Positions 24,949 to 33,189 of a DNA stretch of 64,000 bases are shown here, one piece after another. This DNA comes from Micromonospora ureilytica (lineage in GTDB: Bacteria; Actinomycetota; Actinomycetes; Mycobacteriales; Micromonosporaceae). The notes beneath the pieces are model-generated. The model did not search any database and was not told the origin of the DNA. It worked only from the letters and a program-made list of their open reading frames with translations. The stretch is taken from NCBI RefSeq assembly GCF_015751765.1, contig NZ_JADOTX010000001.1, positions 2,542,001 to 2,606,000 on the forward strand, written 5' to 3'. The stretch's first letter is position 1. The number at the start of each line of letters is the position of its first letter. The translations under genes were made by a program, and so were the position numbers.

Positions 24949-24982
24949 GCCCGGCGGCGGCCTCCTCGGGCCGCCGCCGGGC
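24949..24982. terminator. GC-rich hairpin between convergent genes
   Basis: GCCCGGCGGCGGCC (24949-24962) pairs perfectly with 24969-24982 around a 6-base loop. There is no U-run. It sits between the VOC gene stop and the convergent MFS stop and can serve both strands. Confidence 0.7.
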
Positions 24983-24987
24983 CCCGG

Positions 24988-26318
24988 TCAGTCCGGCACA
25001 GCCGCGGCCACGCCGGTGGGCACGGCCGTTCGGCGCCGGCGGCCGGTCAGCAGCACCAGCGCCACCACGAGGTACGCCCCGGCGGTCAGCGCGAACGCCA
25101 CCGCGTTGCCGGCCGCCGTGGCGAGCAGACCGTAGCCGGCGTACGTCACGATGATCAGCACGTCGGTGGCCATCCCGGCCAGGGACGTGACAGTGGCGCG
25201 GCTGGTGCCGGTGATCCGGGCCTGGAGCCGCGCGTCGGCCAGCACGGTGGCCAACTGCGCGGCGCCGAAGGCCACCGCGAGCAGCACGAACCCCGCCGGG
25301 TGCCGGAGCAGGGCACCTCCGGCCAGCGCGACGCCGACCAGCCCCAGCAGCGCGGCGTACCCTCGGCCGCCCAGCCGCTCCCCCACCGGGGCGAGCAGCC
25401 CGCCGACCGTCACCCCCGCCCAGAGCAGCAGGAGCAGCAGGGGTGCGGCCTGCGCCCCGACGCCGGTGTCCAGGGCGAGCAGCGGGGTGTACTCGTCCAG
25501 GGCACCCCAGTCGGCGGCGACCACGGCCACCAACAGCACGGCGGCCCGCACCGGCGGACGCGTACGGACCTGCGACACTCCGGCCCGCAGCGTGTCCCAC
25601 CACCCCAGGTCACCGTCGTCGTCCGGGTTTGCGGGTGGGACAGCGTCCGGCTCGTCCGGCCGGGCGCCGCGGCACCCACGGCCCGAACAGCGATCGCAGA
25701 CCCGTAGACCGGTACACGGGCGGCGGTCGGCGCGCGGTGCTCCGGTAGCCGGGTGGCGACTGTCGTGGCGAGCAGGCAGGCGAGCACGCTGGCCGCGCCG
25801 ACCACCGGGTAGCCGCCGACCGCGAGCACCGGGCCGGCGAGCACTCCGGAGACCACCACACCCAGCACACCCGCCGTCCGGGCCCGCCCGAGCACCCGGG
25901 CGTACCGGCCGACCGCGCCGAGCCGGTCCAGCTCGGTCCAGACCAACGCCTCCAGGGCACCGGAGACCAGTGCGCCACCGGCGCCCCAGAGCAGGAAACC
26001 GACAGCGAACGCCGGGTACGACGGCACCAGCACCCACAGCGCGAACCCGGCGGCGGCCACCAGCGGGGCGAGGCACAGCAGCAGCCGGCGGGACAGCACG
26101 TCGGCCCAGGCGCCGGAGGGCACCTCGAACAGGACACCGGCGGCCGACCAGATGACGAAGAGCGACGCGATCTGCCCCACCGTCAGCCCGGTGTCGGCGA
26201 AGAACACCACGTACAGCGGGTAGAGCAGGACCAGGTCGCTGAGGAACGCGTACCCGTAGAGGGTCGTCGTCAGCCGACGGACCGCCGGGTCGGGCACGCG
26301 CGAAGCGATGGGGAGCAT
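24988..26318 (-). pseudogene. MFS exporter gene, frameshifted in the central loop
   Basis: Two overlapping frames on the minus strand together make one MFS transporter. The N-terminal half (from ATG 26318; TTTLYGYAFLSDLVLLYPLY, SGAWADVLSRRLLLC, six helices) runs into non-coding-like sequence after about 25745 (LPEHRAP). The C-terminal half, in another frame, resumes about 25640 (DDDGDLGWWDTLRAG) and continues through helices 7-12 to the stop at 24988. Changing frame needs one missing base (or two extra) between about 25640 and 25745, in the loop between helices 6 and 7. It is either a sequencing error or a recent inactivation; the codon pattern is otherwise well kept on both sides. The leader upstream looks like a drug-inducible attenuator. 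Confidence 0.75.
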
Positions 26319-26429
26319 GGGACCTTCCCGTGGGAGTGAAGACGGACACCGGACGTGCGGTGCCCGTGGTGGCCCACGGGATCGGCCTAGGCTGCTGGAT
26401 CAATGTCGCCAGGTCATGCCGCGATGCTA
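26319..26429 (-). promoter_or_regulatory. Attenuator-like leader of the MFS gene
   Basis: On the minus strand TAGCAT (26429-26424) can act as a -10 element and would place transcription start at about 26417, the A of a five-codon ORF. Downstream, segment 26381-26373 can pair in two exclusive ways: seven bases with 26369-26363 (loop 26370-26373), or nine bases with 26334-26326. The second pairing sequesters part of GGGAAGG (26329-26323), the ribosome-binding site of the exporter; the first leaves it free. This is the layout of translational attenuation of resistance genes. No -35 element is evident. Confidence 0.45.
26400..26417 (-). CDS. Five-codon leader peptide MTWRH (putative)
   Basis: ATG ACC TGG CGA CAT TGA lies 81 bases upstream of the exporter start on the same strand and would begin at or next to the inferred transcription start, so it may be translated as a leaderless message. 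Stalling of a ribosome on it could shift the two alternative hairpins described for the leader. Evidence is positional only; a five-codon ORF can arise by chance. Confidence 0.3.
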   Translation of the reverse strand: MTWRH

Positions 26430-26498
26430 GACAACCCGCACGGCTGCGGCGAGCGCTTTCGGCGCGACGGGCGAGCGAGGCGGGACGGGCAACGCGAG

Positions 26499-26529
26499 GC
26501 GGGGCGGGATCAGATCGATCCCGCCCCGC
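26499..26529. terminator. 13-bp perfect hairpin after the TM-helix protein gene
   Basis: GCGGGGCGGGATC (26499-26511) pairs with 26517-26529 around a 5-base loop, 15 bases beyond the minus-strand gene that ends at 26545. No U-run is visible. It separates that gene from the MFS leader region downstream on the same strand. Confidence 0.65.
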
Positions 26530-26544
26530 GCCGTAGCGCTGGTG

Positions 26545-27549
26545 TCAGCGCCGGTCGACAGGCGGAATGACAGTGGTGGTCTCGCTGTCGTCGCTGGCGC
26601 GCTGCCCGGGCACCGGGCGGTCGATGCCACCGGTGACCACCTGGGTCGCCTCGGGGTCGGCACCGACGCCCACCACAGGGGTGGCGTCGGAGCTGGACGG
26701 GAAGTGGACGACCTGGGTGGCCTCCGGGTCGGTGGGCCGGGTCACCACCTGGGTGGCGTCGGCGTCGGCCGGCCGGGTCACCACCTGGGTGGCCTCCGCG
26801 CCGCTGGTGGTGGTGGTCGACGCGCGGGCCAGCTCGGCCTCGGCGTCGCGGCGACCGGCCCGGTACGCCTGGGCGTGCTCGGCGATCAGCTGCGACTCCT
26901 GTTCGGCGCGGGTCAGCCACGACTCCCAACGACTCTGCATCGGACGGATCAGACCGCCGCCGACACCGACGACGAGGATGCCGCCGATCGTGGCCAACAC
27001 GGCGATCAGCACCGGAGTGGTGACAGCGGTGGCCACGCCGATCTGGTTCAGCGCGGCGATGACACCGAGGCCGAGGATGAACACCGAGGCGATGGTGGCC
27101 AGAACCCGGCCGTACGACAGGCCGCCGAGCGCGCCGCTGATGATGTCCTTGACCGCGTTGGCGATGGCGGCGGCGACCACGACGATGACGATCGCGACGA
27201 AGGCCCGGGGCAGCCACGAGATCACCGCGCCGAGCAGGTCGGAGATCGGGTTCGGCCCCCAGATGCCGAAGGCGAGCTGAAGGGTGAACAGCAGCACCGC
27301 GTAGTAGACGAGTTTCGCGACGATGTCGCTGGCGTCGTACCGGGAGCGGCTCAACGCGCGGCGGATGCCGCCGCGTTCGACGGCGCGGTCGAAGCCCACC
27401 CGTTCGAGGACCTTCTCCACGATCTTCAGTACGGCCTTGGCGATCAGCCATCCGGCCACCAGGATCGCCAGGAAGGCGACGGCCTTGGGCAGGAAGAGCA
27501 TCACCGAGCGGAGAGCGTCGCCCACCGCGTCGCTGACGTTGTCACTCAT
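26545..27549 (-). CDS. Conserved TM-helix (MscS-like) protein with a phospho-Thr docking-type repeat tail
   Basis: The 334-residue protein has N-terminal amphipathic and membrane helices of the conserved TM-helix repeat type (FLPKAVAFLAILVAGWLIAK; IVAKLVYYAVLLFTLQLAFG; two more near 110-150 and 160-195), as in small mechanosensitive-like channel proteins. After a coiled segment (RAEQESQLIAEHAQAY) the cytosolic tail carries five 12-residue repeats centred on Thr254, 266, 278, 290 and 302 (four ATQVV, one ATPVV), most preceded by acidic residues, and a final ETTTVI. This pattern resembles Ser/Thr-kinase phosphorylation sites read by FHA domains. The start has AAGGAA upstream. No classical MscS beta domain is present. 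Confidence 0.8.
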   Translation of the reverse strand: MSDNVSDAVGDALRSVMLFLPKAVAFLAILVAGWLIAKAVLKIVEKVLERVGFDRAVERGGIRRALSRSRYDASDIVAKLVYYAVLLFTLQLAFGIWGPNPISDLLGAVISWLPRAFVAIVIVVVAAAIANAVKDIISGALGGLSYGRVLATIASVFILGLGVIAALNQIGVATAVTTPVLIAVLATIGGILVVGVGGGLIRPMQSRWESWLTRAEQESQLIAEHAQAYRAGRRDAEAELARASTTTTSGAEATQVVTRPADADATQVVTRPTDPEATQVVHFPSSSDATPVVGVGADPEATQVVTGGIDRPVPGQRASDDSETTTVIPPVDRR

Positions 27550-27745
27550 CTGGTCATTCCTTAAGAGGGGCAGCCGGAACGGTCAGCTCCGGACCTACCC
27601 TCGACCCGATGCACGGAAACACGGGTGGTCATGTGGCCTGCCGGCCCTCTAGCGCGCGGGCGAGTCTTGGCAATATTCTTCGGAGTGCATGCGGCCGCTG
27701 GAGCTACTTTTCATCCCCCCGCCGTCGGCCGCAGGAGGAGATGCA

Positions 27746-28876
27746 ATGCACGTCGACCATTCCGAAGTGGATCGCCGGACGCTGCTGCGGGCCGGTCTCG
27801 GCGCCGCCACGGTCGCCGTCGTCGGGAGCGAACTCGCCTTCCCGGGCGCGGCGCAGGCCGCGCCGGGCACCGACCTGGACTGGATCATCAGCTGTGACGA
27901 GTGGGGCGCCCGCCCGCCGACGGACCCGCTGTCGGTGAGCGCCATCGCCACCAACAAGATCATCGTGCACCACATGGCGTTCCCGAACGTCACCGACTAC
28001 TCCCGCGAGCAGGCGGTCAAGCTGGCCCACGACTGCCAGGACCTGCACATCGACGGCAACGGCTGGTCGGACACCGGTCAGCACTTCACGGTGAGCCGGG
28101 GCGGCTACGTGCTGGAGGGCCGCCGGGGCAGCCTGGAGCGCCTGGAAGCCGGCGACCGGCAGATGATCTCGGCGCACTGCCCGGGTGAGAACGGTCGGGC
28201 CATCGGCATCGAGAACGAGGGCACCTACGTCACCGAGACCCCGCCGAAGGCGTTGACCGACTCGCTGGTCAAGCTCTGCGTCGCGATCTGCCGCCAGTAC
28301 GGGCTGCACGCGCACGACATCTTCGGCCACTGGGACTTCCGCACCACCGAGTGCCCGGGCGCGGCCTTCTATCGGCAGTTCCCCGAGCTGCGGCGGCGGG
28401 TGCACGCCGCCCTGGGCACCAAGCTCGGTGACGTGCCGGCACGCCGCTGGCCGGACCTGTGGCGTTTCGTCAACTCCCCCTCGGTCCGGGTGGTGCAGCA
28501 CCTGCTCGCCCACCGCGGCTACCCGGTGACCGTCAGCGGCACGTTCGACGCCGCGACCGTCGCGGCGGTGCAGGACTGGCAGGCCCGCAACGGCATCGCT
28601 GTGGACGTGGACGCCACCCTCACCACGCCGACCTGGGAGACCCTCGCTCCGGAACTGGACCAGCACGCCGCCGGAGCGCCGGTCACGGCCGTGCAGGAAA
28701 TCCTCGCCACCAAGGGGTACGCGGTCACCGTCACCGGGGCGTACGACCACGCCACCCGGAAGGCGGTGCAGGACCTGCAGGCGCTGCACGGGCTGCCCCG
28801 CAACGGCAAGCTCAGCACGAGCACGTGGTGCACGATCGTCGGCGGGTCGGTCCGCGAGTCGTTCCGGCACCGCTGA
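27746..28876 (+). CDS. Tat-exported N-acetylmuramoyl-L-alanine amidase with two peptidoglycan-binding domains
   Basis: The 376-residue protein starts with a twin-arginine signal (VDRRTLLRAG) ending near AAQA. An Ami_2/PGRP-type zinc amidase domain follows: IIVHHMAFPN (first zinc His), QHFTVSRGGYVLEGR, GIENEG, and HWDFRTTECPGAAFY containing the later His/Cys zinc ligands. Two peptidoglycan_binding_1 modules fill the C-terminus (VRVVQHLLAHRGYPVTVSG and VTAVQEILATKGYAVTVTG). It should cut the amide between muramic acid and stem peptide outside the membrane. ATG 27746 has AGGAGG 7 bases upstream, ahead of an earlier ATG at 27741 in another frame. Confidence 0.9.
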   Translation: MHVDHSEVDRRTLLRAGLGAATVAVVGSELAFPGAAQAAPGTDLDWIISCDEWGARPPTDPLSVSAIATNKIIVHHMAFPNVTDYSREQAVKLAHDCQDLHIDGNGWSDTGQHFTVSRGGYVLEGRRGSLERLEAGDRQMISAHCPGENGRAIGIENEGTYVTETPPKALTDSLVKLCVAICRQYGLHAHDIFGHWDFRTTECPGAAFYRQFPELRRRVHAALGTKLGDVPARRWPDLWRFVNSPSVRVVQHLLAHRGYPVTVSGTFDAATVAAVQDWQARNGIAVDVDATLTTPTWETLAPELDQHAAGAPVTAVQEILATKGYAVTVTGAYDHATRKAVQDLQALHGLPRNGKLSTSTWCTIVGGSVRESFRHR

Positions 28877-28887
28877 GCCCATGGTGG

Positions 28888-28910
28888 CGGTGCGGGGCGC
28901 ACCCGCACCG
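28888..28910 (+). terminator. Hairpin after the amidase gene
   Basis: CGGTGCGGG (28888-28896) pairs with CCCGCACCG (28902-28910) around GCGCA, 12 bases past the amidase stop. No U-run follows. Confidence 0.6.
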
Positions 28911-28963
28911 TCACCAGCCAGCTCACCGGTTTGATCCGTGGCCGGGGCGGAAAGAGTTCCGGC

Positions 28964-30538
28964 ATGACCTGGGCCCGTCGAGCCGTACCCGCTGTCGCCG
29001 CCGCCGTCGCGGCGCTCGCCGCGCGGGACCTGATCCAGCGCGACCACGCGCTGCTGCGCAACTATCCGGTCCTCGGCCGGGCCCGTTACCTGTTGGAGAC
29101 GATCGGGCCGGAGCTACGGCAGTACATCGTGGCCGGCAACAACGAGGAGCGGCCGTTCACCCGCGACCAGCGTCGCTGGGTGTACGCGTCGGCCAAGCAG
29201 GAGAACAACTACTTCGGTTTCGGCACTGACAACGACATCGAGTACACCCCCGGGTACCCGATCATCAAGCACCGCACGTTCGGTCGTGCCGTGCCGCCGT
29301 CGTCACCGACCGCCGGTCACGACGTGCGGTTGCCCAGCGCGAAGGTGCTCGGCGCGGCACGGGGACGCGCCCGGGCGTTCCGACCGGAGTCGGTCGTCAA
29401 CATCTCCGGCATGAGCTTCGGCTCGCTCTCCGGCAACGCCATCACCGCGCTCAACAAGGGGGCGGCGCTCGCCGGCTGCCTGCAGAACACCGGCGAGGGC
29501 GGCCTGTCGCCGTACCACCGCAATGGTGGTGAGCTGGTCTTCCAACTCGGCACCGCGTACTTCGGCTGCCGCGACGAGCACGGCCGGTTCAGCCTCGACC
29601 GGCTGAAGGACCTGGTCGCCGGCGCGCCGGTGCGGGCGCTGGAGATCAAGCTGAGCCAGGGCGCCAAGCCGAGCCTCGGTGGGCTGCTGCCCGGGGCGAA
29701 GGTGTCCGCCGAGATCGCCGCCACCCGAGGCATCCCGGCCGGTCAGGACTGCGTCAGCCCGTCCCGGCACGCCGAGTTCTCCGACTGCGACAGCCTGCTC
29801 GACTGGGTGGAGTTGCTGGCCGCCGAGACGGGACTTCCGGTCGGCATCAAGTCCGCGGTCGGCGACCTGAGCTTCTGGCAGGAGTTGGCCACCCTGATGC
29901 GCGACACCGGCCGGGGTGTGGACTTCGTGACGATCGACGGCGGTGAGGGCGGCACCGGCGCCGCGCCGCTGATCTTCACCGACTCGGTGTCGCTCCCGTT
30001 CCAACAGGGCTTCTCCCGGGTATACAAGATCTTCGCCGAGCACGACCTGCACGAGAAGGTGGTCTTCGTCGGTGGCGGCAAGCTCGGCCTACCGGACAAC
30101 GCCATCGTGGCGTTCGCGCTCGGCTGCGACCTGGTCAACGTCGGTCGGGAGGCGATGCTGGCGATCGGCTGCGTCCAGGCGCAGAAGTGCCACACCGACA
30201 CCTGCCCCACCGGCGTCGCCACCCAGAACGCGTGGCTCGCCCGGGGCCTGGACCCGGCGTCGAAGTCGGTCCGGGCGGCCAACTACCTGCGGACGCTGCG
30301 CCGGGACCTGACCAAGGTCGCCGAGGCCTGCGGCGTCGAACACCCCGGCCTGATCGGCACCGACGCCGTGGAGATCCTGGACGGCCGCACCGGCTCCACC
30401 CCACTGCACCAGGTGTACGGCTACCGACCGGAATGGGGGCTGCCCTCGCCCGCCGACCAGGCGGAGATCATCCGGTTGATGGCCCCCGAGGCACCTCAGG
30501 GCGGCAGCGCCCCACCCTCAGCCACCGCCGTCGGCTGA
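28964..30538 (+). CDS. FMN-binding glutamate-synthase-family protein
   Basis: The 524-residue protein has an N-terminal hydrophobic stretch (AVPAVAAAVAALAA) and then the FMN/4Fe-4S core of glutamate synthase (about 80-500): NISGMSFGSLSGNAITALNKGA, GEGGLSPYHRNGGELVFQLGTAYFG, ISAEIAATRG-like KVSAEIAATRG, TIDGGEGGTGAAP and CVQAQKCHTDTCPTGVATQ with the Cys cluster of the iron-sulfur site. It lacks the class II glutamine amidotransferase domain, so it is not a complete glutamate synthase; archaeal and bacterial proteins of this family have uncertain roles. ATG 28964 is chosen. Confidence 0.88.
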   Translation: MTWARRAVPAVAAAVAALAARDLIQRDHALLRNYPVLGRARYLLETIGPELRQYIVAGNNEERPFTRDQRRWVYASAKQENNYFGFGTDNDIEYTPGYPIIKHRTFGRAVPPSSPTAGHDVRLPSAKVLGAARGRARAFRPESVVNISGMSFGSLSGNAITALNKGAALAGCLQNTGEGGLSPYHRNGGELVFQLGTAYFGCRDEHGRFSLDRLKDLVAGAPVRALEIKLSQGAKPSLGGLLPGAKVSAEIAATRGIPAGQDCVSPSRHAEFSDCDSLLDWVELLAAETGLPVGIKSAVGDLSFWQELATLMRDTGRGVDFVTIDGGEGGTGAAPLIFTDSVSLPFQQGFSRVYKIFAEHDLHEKVVFVGGGKLGLPDNAIVAFALGCDLVNVGREAMLAIGCVQAQKCHTDTCPTGVATQNAWLARGLDPASKSVRAANYLRTLRRDLTKVAEACGVEHPGLIGTDAVEILDGRTGSTPLHQVYGYRPEWGLPSPADQAEIIRLMAPEAPQGGSAPPSATAVG

Positions 30539-30628
30539 AACCACAGACATCAAACGTCTCCCGCCATGTCCGCGAAGCGCCGCGATAAACGCGTGGAGCT
30601 GGTGACACGCCGCGTCTATGGTGGCGCG

Positions 30629-31153
30629 GTGCTGATCAGACGCGAGACACCCGCCGACGTCGACGCCATTCGGGCGGTGCACTCCGCAGCCTTCGCCAAG
30701 GCCGACGGCGGTGACGGCGTACCGGTCGAGGCGACCCTTGTCGACGCGCTGCGCGCCGACGAGGGCTGGCTGCCCGCGTACTCCCTGGTGGCGACCGATT
30801 CGGACGGCCGGGTGGTCGGGCACGTGGTGGCCACCCGCGGCCTGGTGGCCGGTGCGCCGGTGGCGTTGGGTCTGGGACCGCTGGGTGTGCTGCCCGACTG
30901 GCAGCGGCGCGGGGTCGGCAGCGCGTTGATGCACGCGGTGCTCGGTGCCGCCGACGCGCGCGACGAACCGCTGGTGGTGCTGCTCGGGCACCCCGACTAC
31001 TACCCGCGCTTCGGGTTCCGGCCCGCCGTCGAGTTGGGCGTCACCCCACCACAGCCGTGGGGGCCGCAGTACTTCATGGCTCGACCGTTGCACGGGTGGC
31101 GCGAGTCGATCCGGGGCGAGTTCCGCTACGCCGGCCCGTTCGACGACCTGTGA
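30629..31153 (+). CDS. GNAT-family N-acetyltransferase
   Basis: The 174-residue protein shows the GNAT motif A region: LGPLGVLPDWQRRGVGSALMHAVL (acetyl-CoA pyrophosphate loop RRGVGSAL), followed by GHPDYYPRFGFRPAVELGV, characteristic of the YhbS-like subgroup. The substrate is unknown. GTG 30629 is preferred over an upstream start at 30566 because the beta-strand VLIRRETPADVDAI begins there. Its stop overlaps the next GNAT gene start. Confidence 0.85.
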   Translation: MLIRRETPADVDAIRAVHSAAFAKADGGDGVPVEATLVDALRADEGWLPAYSLVATDSDGRVVGHVVATRGLVAGAPVALGLGPLGVLPDWQRRGVGSALMHAVLGAADARDEPLVVLLGHPDYYPRFGFRPAVELGVTPPQPWGPQYFMARPLHGWRESIRGEFRYAGPFDDL

Positions 31154-31737
31154 ACCGACCCGCTATCCGTCGGCGGCGCGCCACCGACCTGGACGGCTGC
31201 GTCGCAGCGCTCGCCGAGGTTCACCGGGTCGACGGGTACCCGCTGAACTGGCCCGCCGACCCACACCGCTGGCTGCGCGAGCCGCACCCGGCGCGAGCCT
31301 GGGTCGCCGTCGACGCCGACGCGGCCGTTGTCGGACACGTCGCGGTGCATCGAATTTCCGGTCAGGTGGACGGGCGGCCGACAGCGGAGGTGGCTCGTCT
31401 CTTCGTGGTGCCGAGAGCCCGTGGGTTGGCGCTGGGCAGCGCGCTGCTGAACCGGGCCCGCCAGTGGGCGGACAAACGGGCAACGGACCTGGTGCTGGAG
31501 TTGGCCGGCGGTGGCACCGCGGCCGCTGCGCTGTACGAGCGCGCAGGATGGCGGTGTGTCCGCACCAGCACGGCACCGTGGACCGCTCCCGACGGCAGCC
31601 AGGTGACGCTACGCCACTACGCGCTGCGTCACCGCGCGCCAGGCCCCGACGTCGCACCGGCCAGCACCGCGAGGCGACGGGCGAGCCGGCCTGCGGCCTC
31701 GCGCAGCTCGGGAGGCTCCAGCACCTCCATCTCGTGA
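31150..31737 (+). CDS. GNAT-family N-acetyltransferase
   Basis: The 195-residue frame is a second GNAT protein: RRRRATDLDGCVAALAEVHRVDGYP at the N-terminus, VARLFVVPRARGLALGSALLNRARQW as acetyl-CoA loop, and ALYERAGWRCVRT near the C-terminus. GTG 31150 overlaps the preceding stop. The last 35 or so residues (RRRASRPAASRSSGGS) extend 109 bases into the convergent WYL-regulator gene and look like antisense shadow, so the functional protein probably ends near residue 160 in fold terms although no earlier stop exists. Confidence 0.82.
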   Translation: MNRPAIRRRRATDLDGCVAALAEVHRVDGYPLNWPADPHRWLREPHPARAWVAVDADAAVVGHVAVHRISGQVDGRPTAEVARLFVVPRARGLALGSALLNRARQWADKRATDLVLELAGGGTAAAALYERAGWRCVRTSTAPWTAPDGSQVTLRHYALRHRAPGPDVAPASTARRRASRPAASRSSGGSSTSIS

Positions 31738-32606
31738 TCCAGGCGGGCGAGGTGAGCGGCGAGCCAGTCCAGGTTGTCGCCGCCGACGACCAGCACGGAC
31801 CACCCGTCGTGGTCATCCGCGACCCTCCCCACCTGGGGCGGGACCACCGCACGCACCCGGTCGGCCGGGGCGCGCACCCGCACCCGGGCGAGGTACCGGT
31901 ACGGCGCACCGGTCACGGCCCGCTGCACGAAGGCGACCGGATCCGGGTGCTCGCGGGCCGGGAAACGCCAGGTCGTCGCCACAGCAGCCCGCATCCGGTC
32001 CAGCCGGAACGTGCGCCAGTCGTCGCGGTCGACGTCCCAGGCCATCAGATACCAGCGGCGGCCGGTCGTGACCATCCGGATCGGCTCGACCCTCCGCTCC
32101 TGCTCCCCACCGTCGCGGCCGGGGTAGTGGAATCGCACGCGCACCCCGTCCCGACAGGCCCGCGCGAATGTCACCAGCAACTCCGCGTCGATCTCGGCGA
32201 CCGGGCCGATGAGGGTGTCGGTGGAGCCGTGCACCGCCCGCACCTCGGCGCGTAGCCGCGACGGCATCACCTGGTCGAGCTTCGCGAGTGCCCGCAGCGC
32301 CGCCTCGCTCGCCCCGGCGACAGTGCCCCCGGAGGCGAGCCGCAGAGACACCGCGGTGGCGATCGCCTCCTCGTCGTCGAGGAGCAACGGCGGCAGCCGG
32401 GTGCCCGCACCGAGTTGATAGCCGCCGCCGACGCCCGACACCGCGTGCACGGGATAGCCGAGCGTACGCAGACGCTGCACGTCACGGCGCACGCAACGGC
32501 CGGTGACCCCCAGCTCGGCGGCGAGTTCCGCAGCTGTCCAGGACAGTCGTCGTTGCAGCAGCGCCAACAGGCGCAGCACCCGCTCGGTCGTCGCTTCGAC
32601 TGTCAC
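31629..32606 (-). CDS. WYL-domain transcriptional regulator (YafY-like)
   Basis: The 325-residue protein has an N-terminal HTH_11-type helix (VEATTERVLRLLALLQRRLSWTAAELAAELGVTGRCVRRDVQRL), the GGGYQLGAGTRLPPLLLDDEEA segment common to this family, a WYL domain (RRVEPIRMVTTGRRWYLMAWDVDRDDWRTFRLDRM) and a C-terminal WCX-like part. It is divergent from a VOC gene with 61 bases between starts, which is the usual arrangement for a regulator of that gene. A paralogue of the same length and layout is at 62790-63755. WYL domains sense ligands or nucleic acids. Confidence 0.88.
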   Translation of the reverse strand: MTVEATTERVLRLLALLQRRLSWTAAELAAELGVTGRCVRRDVQRLRTLGYPVHAVSGVGGGYQLGAGTRLPPLLLDDEEAIATAVSLRLASGGTVAGASEAALRALAKLDQVMPSRLRAEVRAVHGSTDTLIGPVAEIDAELLVTFARACRDGVRVRFHYPGRDGGEQERRVEPIRMVTTGRRWYLMAWDVDRDDWRTFRLDRMRAAVATTWRFPAREHPDPVAFVQRAVTGAPYRYLARVRVRAPADRVRAVVPPQVGRVADDHDGWSVLVVGGDNLDWLAAHLARLDHEMEVLEPPELREAAGRLARRLAVLAGATSGPGAR

Positions 32607-32667
32607 TCGTCGATCGTTGCACGGATAGCGGAACGACCCTGTCCGCTATCAGCGAGAGGCTGGGACC

Positions 32668-33138
32668 ATGACCGACCAGAGCAGGAAGCAGGGATCCGCC
32701 GTGATCCGCGACGTCCAGATCACGTTCGACTGCGCCGACCCGGCGGGGTTGGCCACCTTCTGGGCCGAGGCGCTCGGCTACCAGGTGCAGGCCCCACCCG
32801 GGAACTTCGAGTCCTGGGACCAGGCCCTGGACGCGATGGGCGTGCCGCCGGAGAACCGCAACGACGCCTCGGCGGTGGTCGACCCCGAGGGCTCGCGGCC
32901 ACGGCTGTTCTTCCAGCGGGTGCCGGAGCGCAAGCAGGTGAAGAATCGTGTCCACCTCGATGTCCGCGCGGCCCCCGGGCTGGAGGGTGACGAGCGCATG
33001 GCGGCCCTGGAGGCGGAGGCCGAACGGCTCATCTCGCACGGTGCCAAGCGGCTCAGTCGGCACGAGCCCACTCCCCCGTTGGGCGCCGGTCATCTCATCA
33101 TGGCCGACCCCGAGGGCAACGAGTTCTGCCTCGACTGA
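32668..33138 (+). CDS. VOC-family protein (glyoxalase-like domain)
   Basis: The 156-residue protein is of the Glyoxalase_6 type: IRDVQITFDCADPAGLATFWAEALGYQVQAP at the N-terminus and FFQRVPERKQVKNRVHLDVRA plus a final MADPEGNEFCLD. It has one VOC module pair, so it may dimerise. It is divergent from a WYL regulator, which may sense the same compound. Substrate unknown. Confidence 0.87.
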   Translation: MTDQSRKQGSAVIRDVQITFDCADPAGLATFWAEALGYQVQAPPGNFESWDQALDAMGVPPENRNDASAVVDPEGSRPRLFFQRVPERKQVKNRVHLDVRAAPGLEGDERMAALEAEAERLISHGAKRLSRHEPTPPLGAGHLIMADPEGNEFCLD

Positions 33139-33189
33139 TCGACCGTTCGCCCAGCTCACTGCCGCACTGGCCGGGCGTCATGCGAACAT

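Noticed and set aside
26330..26536. 68-codon plus-strand frame upstream of the MFS gene
   Set aside because: No ribosome-binding site and Arg-rich tail; the region is better explained as the leader of the minus-strand MFS gene.
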